Source of the DNA: DATIHQ01 sp035480535
GTDB taxonomy: Bacteria > Chlamydiota > Chlamydiia > Chlamydiales > SM23-39
Length of the DNA stretch: 24,862 bases
Direction: 5' to 3'
NCBI GenBank assembly: GCA_035480535.1
Contig: DATIHQ010000026.1
Span: forward strand, 1 to 24,862
The position numbers and the translations under genes were made by a program. The notes beneath the pieces were generated by a model. That model was not told the origin of the DNA, did no database searches, and saw only the letters and a list, made by a program, of their open reading frames with translations. Of this stretch, positions 21,789 through 24,862 are shown piece after piece. How positions within the stretch are numbered: position 1 is the first letter of the stretch; the number at the start of each line of letters is the position of its first letter.

Positions 21789-22022
21789 ATGGGCAAAGCA
21801 GTCATCAAAATCGAAGAAAACGAAGTGCTTCTCAACAACATCAAAAAATCCTTGGGGGACAAGTGCGCGTGTTTCGTTTTGATCACTTGCACCGAGCCTT
21901 CTGAGAGCGGAAATATGGAGGTTGAGATGAACTATGAAGGAGATGAAAGTCTCGCCGCGTTTCTAGTGGAAAATGCCGCTCAAGTTTTCGACGAGCGGAT
22001 TCAGGAAAAAGAATCGAAATAA
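21789..22022 (+). CDS. Small protein of unknown function
   Basis: I do not recognise this 77-residue protein. It is an acidic, soluble-looking alpha/beta protein with a cysteine cluster in the centre (KCACFVLITCTEP), a strand-like MEVEMNYEGDE and a helical C-terminus (LAAFLVENAAQVFDERIQEKE). The ATG at 21789 is preferred (GGCGGA upstream). A TTG at 21765 would add 8 basic residues. Its frame has no stop and ordinary codon use, and it is followed by the M20 peptidase in the same direction after 47 bases. 21644-21788 upstream holds no recognisable gene. Confidence 0.6.
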   Translation: MGKAVIKIEENEVLLNNIKKSLGDKCACFVLITCTEPSESGNMEVEMNYEGDESLAAFLVENAAQVFDERIQEKESK

Positions 22023-22069
22023 AAGTTTGTTCAATTTATCATCGGGAGAATTTACTAAGGACTCTGTCT

Positions 22070-23440
22070 ATGTCTCCCTCTCTTACAGAATTCAAAAAGT
22101 GGTCTGAAAAATTTCGAAAGCAAATCCGCGATGATTATTTTCATTTTTTGCGCTTTCGCTCGATCAGCACTGATCCCGCCTATAAAAAAGAAACGAAAGC
22201 CTGCTCTGAATGGCTGGCGAAATACATCGCAGAGAAGACGGGGATGAAGGCGGAGTGCATTGAGACGGAGGGGCATCCGCTAGTTTACGCGGAAGATTTG
22301 CGCGCGGGGCCGAAGGCGCCGACGTTATTGATTTATGGCCACTACGATGTGCAGCCTGTCGATCCGATTGCACTTTGGAAGAGCGATCCTTTTGAGCCGG
22401 TGGAGCGGGACGGATTGGTCTATGCGCGCGGAGCGGTGGATGACAAAGGGCAGATTTATTACGCCGTTTTGGCAGTGAGATGTTGGAAAGAATTGGGACA
22501 CAAGTTGCCCATTAATTTGAAATTCTGTATCGAAGGGGAAGAAGAGTCAGCCAGTGTGGGATTAGGAAAAGCGCTTCCCAAAATAAAAGATAAGTTGCGC
22601 GCCGATTATTTACTGATTCCCGATTTTGGTCAGCCCGATCGAGAGACTCCGGCGATTAGTTTGGGAGCGCGCGGTTTGATCGCATTGGAAATCACATTGA
22701 CCGGATCGAAGAGCGATCTTCATTCGGGTTGCCACGGGGGCTTGGCTTATAATCCGAATCGGGCCATGGTGGAGTTATTGGCCAAGTTGTGGGATGAGCA
22801 GGGAAAAATTCAAGTTCCCGGCTTTTATGATGAAGTGGTTGTGATGAGCCCTGCAGAACAAAAAGAATATGCCTTTACGCTTGACAAAGAAAAATATAAG
22901 AAAGAGTTTGGGATCGAAGCTTTGGGTGGAGAAAAGGGAAAGACGATGAAAGAGGCCAATTATTTTCGGCCGACGTTAGAGATCAATGGCGTTTCGGGAG
23001 GCTATGCGGGAGCTGGCTTTAAGACGGTGATCCCCGCCCATGCGACCGCCAAGATTTCCTGCCGCCTGGTTCCCAACCAAGATCCAAAAAAAATCAGCCA
23101 TCAATTGGGCGAATTTTTAAAGAAGCATGCGAAAGCGGGAATGAAAGTGGAGGTCCATTTTCATGGGGCCGATTATTCGTTTCGCGGCAATCCCGATTCG
23201 AAATTGGCGCAAGCTGTTTCGAAGGCGGTGCAAGAAGTTAACGGAAAGAATTGCGAAAAAATCCTCTCAGGCGCTTCAATTCCGATTATAGCCGAGTTAG
23301 TGAAACAGACCGGCGCCGAGGTGGTTGGCATGGGTTATGGATGGCCGGAAGATAATATTCATGCGCCAAATGAATCGTTTGATATGGACCGCGTGGAAAA
23401 AGGATTTCTCACGGTAGCAAGGACTTTTGAACTGATATGA
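22070..23440 (+). CDS. M20-family metallopeptidase (dipeptidase-like)
   Basis: A cytoplasmic dizinc peptidase, probably cleaving dipeptides or acyl-amino acids taken from the host. The 456-residue protein has the metal and catalytic motifs in order: GHYDVQP (H91, D93), RGAVDDKGQ (bridging D124), EGEEESAS with the catalytic and metal-binding glutamates, PDFGQ in the position of the next ligand, and a C-terminal HAPNES histidine. The middle dimerisation domain contains GSKSDLHSG. Length fits the carnosinase/ArgE-DapE branch. AAGGA lies about 9 bases before the ATG. Its stop overlaps the next start as ATGA. The exact substrate is unknown. Confidence 0.93.
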   Translation: MSPSLTEFKKWSEKFRKQIRDDYFHFLRFRSISTDPAYKKETKACSEWLAKYIAEKTGMKAECIETEGHPLVYAEDLRAGPKAPTLLIYGHYDVQPVDPIALWKSDPFEPVERDGLVYARGAVDDKGQIYYAVLAVRCWKELGHKLPINLKFCIEGEEESASVGLGKALPKIKDKLRADYLLIPDFGQPDRETPAISLGARGLIALEITLTGSKSDLHSGCHGGLAYNPNRAMVELLAKLWDEQGKIQVPGFYDEVVVMSPAEQKEYAFTLDKEKYKKEFGIEALGGEKGKTMKEANYFRPTLEINGVSGGYAGAGFKTVIPAHATAKISCRLVPNQDPKKISHQLGEFLKKHAKAGMKVEVHFHGADYSFRGNPDSKLAQAVSKAVQEVNGKNCEKILSGASIPIIAELVKQTGAEVVGMGYGWPEDNIHAPNESFDMDRVEKGFLTVARTFELI

Positions 23441-24862
23441 TCAGCCGAGCGATTGATTTCTTTCGGAGAGAGGCGGAGGAGTCTCCTTTTTGGACTCTCT
23501 TGGGCCCGATCTCTCTACTTTGCACGGTGGCGCTAGCTGCCAAAACGGCGATCCCCAGCGATCTCCTTCTGATTGGACTTATAGGTACTTATCTCTCGGC
23601 TCACTGGGGCCAAAGAGGATGCGTTTATGCGCTCATTCTTTTAGGCGCTGGCTCAGCCATTCGACACTGTTTTCTCTCTTCAGATCACCTTTGGAATTTA
23701 GGATTAGAGGGTTCGCTCGCCTGCGCCTTCTTCATTACCGCTTTAGCCTTTGAGCAGGGGGCTGCCTTCATTGAGTCGCTCAATACGCAGATCGATACGC
23801 GCAGCGCAAGCTTGCAAAATCTGGAAGAGGAATTGGAAAAAACGCGGCAGCAGGCGACAGAGCAGCAGGTTTCTTTCCAAGAAAAAATAATCGTTTTGCA
23901 AAAAGAATTAGAGGAGATCCAGACAGATCATTCGTCGTTGCTTATTTTAAATGAAGTGCTTCGAAAAACGACAGCCCGCCACAGGGAAGAAAATGAGGCG
24001 TTTTCTCAGACAAATCTCGACAATGAGCGGCAGATTGGGCTCCTTCAACTAGAGATCGATGGAACAAAAAAAGAACTGCAAAGACTTTCGAATGCAGAGG
24101 GCTTAATTGCGGAGAATCGGCAACTCACCAAAGAACTCAATGGCGCGCGCCTGGAAAGAGAGCAAACGCATCTCATCAATGAGACGCTGGTTCGCCTGCA
24201 TGCCAAAGAAAGTCTAAAAGCGGCTGAAGCTTCACAGCAGGTCCACCATTGGAATGAAGAGAAAAGAAAACTCCAAGAGCTGATCGCCATTGCCCGCGGC
24301 GAACAGGAGATGTTGAGCGGCCGTCTCGAGCAAGCGATGACAGAGCGGGAAAAAATGAGAAATTCGCTCCTGCAGCTCGATGAAGTGCAGACGCAGAGGA
24401 CTTTCCTTCATGAGCGGCTCCAAGCGGCAGAAGTTGAGATGGCCCATCTTCAGCAAAAAGCGACTCACTCCGCCGAGTGCGCCGAGCTCCAAGAGCAATT
24501 GCAATTTGCTCAGGAGAAAATCACCTCTCTTGCCCAAATCGAGCCCCTCTACCTGCAGCTCAAGAAGCAATTTGAGGAGAAAAATCAACTCCTTCATCAA
24601 ACTCGCTCTCAGCTCTTTAAGGTTGATACAGAACTCCAAGCGATCCGCCTAGAGCGGGAACAAGTAGATCTTCTTCCAGAAGAAGAAATCGTAGCGCTGG
24701 AACAAGAAATCACCACTGTTGAGGAAGAAAACCGGCAGCTCTACGAGCTCATCGCCGTCCTCAATGAATCGGTGGCTTCAAAAACCGGTTCATTTTTCGA
24801 GGTGATGTATCCTCGAAAAAAAAAAGTGAAAACGAAATCTGAAGACGTCCCTCTCTTATTCT
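23437..24862 (+). CDS. Membrane-anchored coiled-coil protein (runs off the window)
   Basis: Starting at ATG 23437, within an ATGA overlap with the peptidase gene, the frame is open for 475 codons to the window edge with no stop. Residues ~18-40, 42-55, 60-78 and 85-103 are hydrophobic and probably form paired membrane hairpins. From about residue 108 to at least 455 nearly everything is predicted coiled coil, rich in Glu, Gln, Leu and Arg, with heptad-like spacing (NLEEELEKTRQQ, KELEEIQ, VEEENRQLYELI). A basic segment (PRKKKVKTK) follows near the window end. The family is not recognised. The layout, short hydrophobic N-terminus followed by long cytoplasmic-type coiled coil, resembles chlamydial inclusion-membrane proteins in outline, but also other scaffold proteins. 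Confidence 0.85.
   Translation, partial: MISRAIDFFRREAEESPFWTLLGPISLLCTVALAAKTAIPSDLLLIGLIGTYLSAHWGQRGCVYALILLGAGSAIRHCFLSSDHLWNLGLEGSLACAFFITALAFEQGAAFIESLNTQIDTRSASLQNLEEELEKTRQQATEQQVSFQEKIIVLQKELEEIQTDHSSLLILNEVLRKTTARHREENEAFSQTNLDNERQIGLLQLEIDGTKKELQRLSNAEGLIAENRQLTKELNGARLEREQTHLINETLVRLHAKESLKAAEASQQVHHWNEEKRKLQELIAIARGEQEMLSGRLEQAMTEREKMRNSLLQLDEVQTQRTFLHERLQAAEVEMAHLQQKATHSAECAELQEQLQFAQEKITSLAQIEPLYLQLKKQFEEKNQLLHQTRSQLFKVDTELQAIRLEREQVDLLPEEEIVALEQEITTVEEENRQLYELIAVLNESVASKTGSFFEVMYPRKKKVKTKSEDVPLLF

Overview
The window looks like a chromosome segment from a member of the Chlamydiae outside the Chlamydiaceae, probably an amoeba-associated 'environmental chlamydia'. The main reason is gene order. 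A glycyl-tRNA synthetase, a CDP-alcohol phosphatidyltransferase (pgsA), glgA, rplY (Ctc/L25), pth, rpsF, rpsR and rplI occur in the order I recall for Chlamydia trachomatis CT796-CT803, but with extra genes between them. Genes that Chlamydiaceae are thought to lack (prs, hldD/hldE for heptose) point to a less reduced relative. G+C is near half by eye. This assignment rests on remembered synteny and was not searched.

Layout. 1-4664: end of an unknown gene, GlyRS (minus), a GT2 glycosyltransferase, a DoxX-type membrane protein (minus), rlmN and pgsA. 4665-7711: an extended-SDR epimerase overlapping a membrane protein with SPW repeats around a VKOR-like domain, then a stand-alone receiver protein. 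7717-9910: glgA (minus), a 424-bp GC-rich nested inverted-repeat element, and tRNA-Gln(TTG). 9959-13508: prs-rplY-pth-rpsF-rpsR-rplI, an information and nucleotide operon closed by a hairpin, with a ~168-bp palindrome between rplY and pth. 13502-17537: a small membrane protein (minus) with another ~173-bp palindrome at its start, the hldD-hldE heptose genes, and mnmA (minus). 17559-19251: a nucleoside phosphorylase, then a toxin-antitoxin scrap heap (MNT, HEPN, a twice-frameshifted Xre antitoxin, a 5' remnant of a second HEPN gene). 19217-24862: a sodium:solute symporter (minus), htpX (minus), a small unknown protein, an M20 peptidase, and a membrane-anchored coiled-coil protein running off the window.

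Genes fall into short translationally coupled groups: epimerase/VKOR, hldD/hldE, mntA/hepT/xre', and M20/coiled-coil. Several genes that begin transcription units have a promoter-like -10 box only 6-9 bases before the start codon and no clear Shine-Dalgarno, so leaderless mRNAs are possible. Genes inside operons (rplY, rplI, hepT) mostly carry ordinary Shine-Dalgarno sequences.

The least explained content is the set of intergenic palindromic elements: at least three unrelated types, five copies in 25 kb. Two of them run into the start codons of neighbouring genes. The 424-bp element between glgA and tRNA-Gln, with two nested perfect inverted repeats of 29 and 43 bp, is the best candidate for something undescribed.
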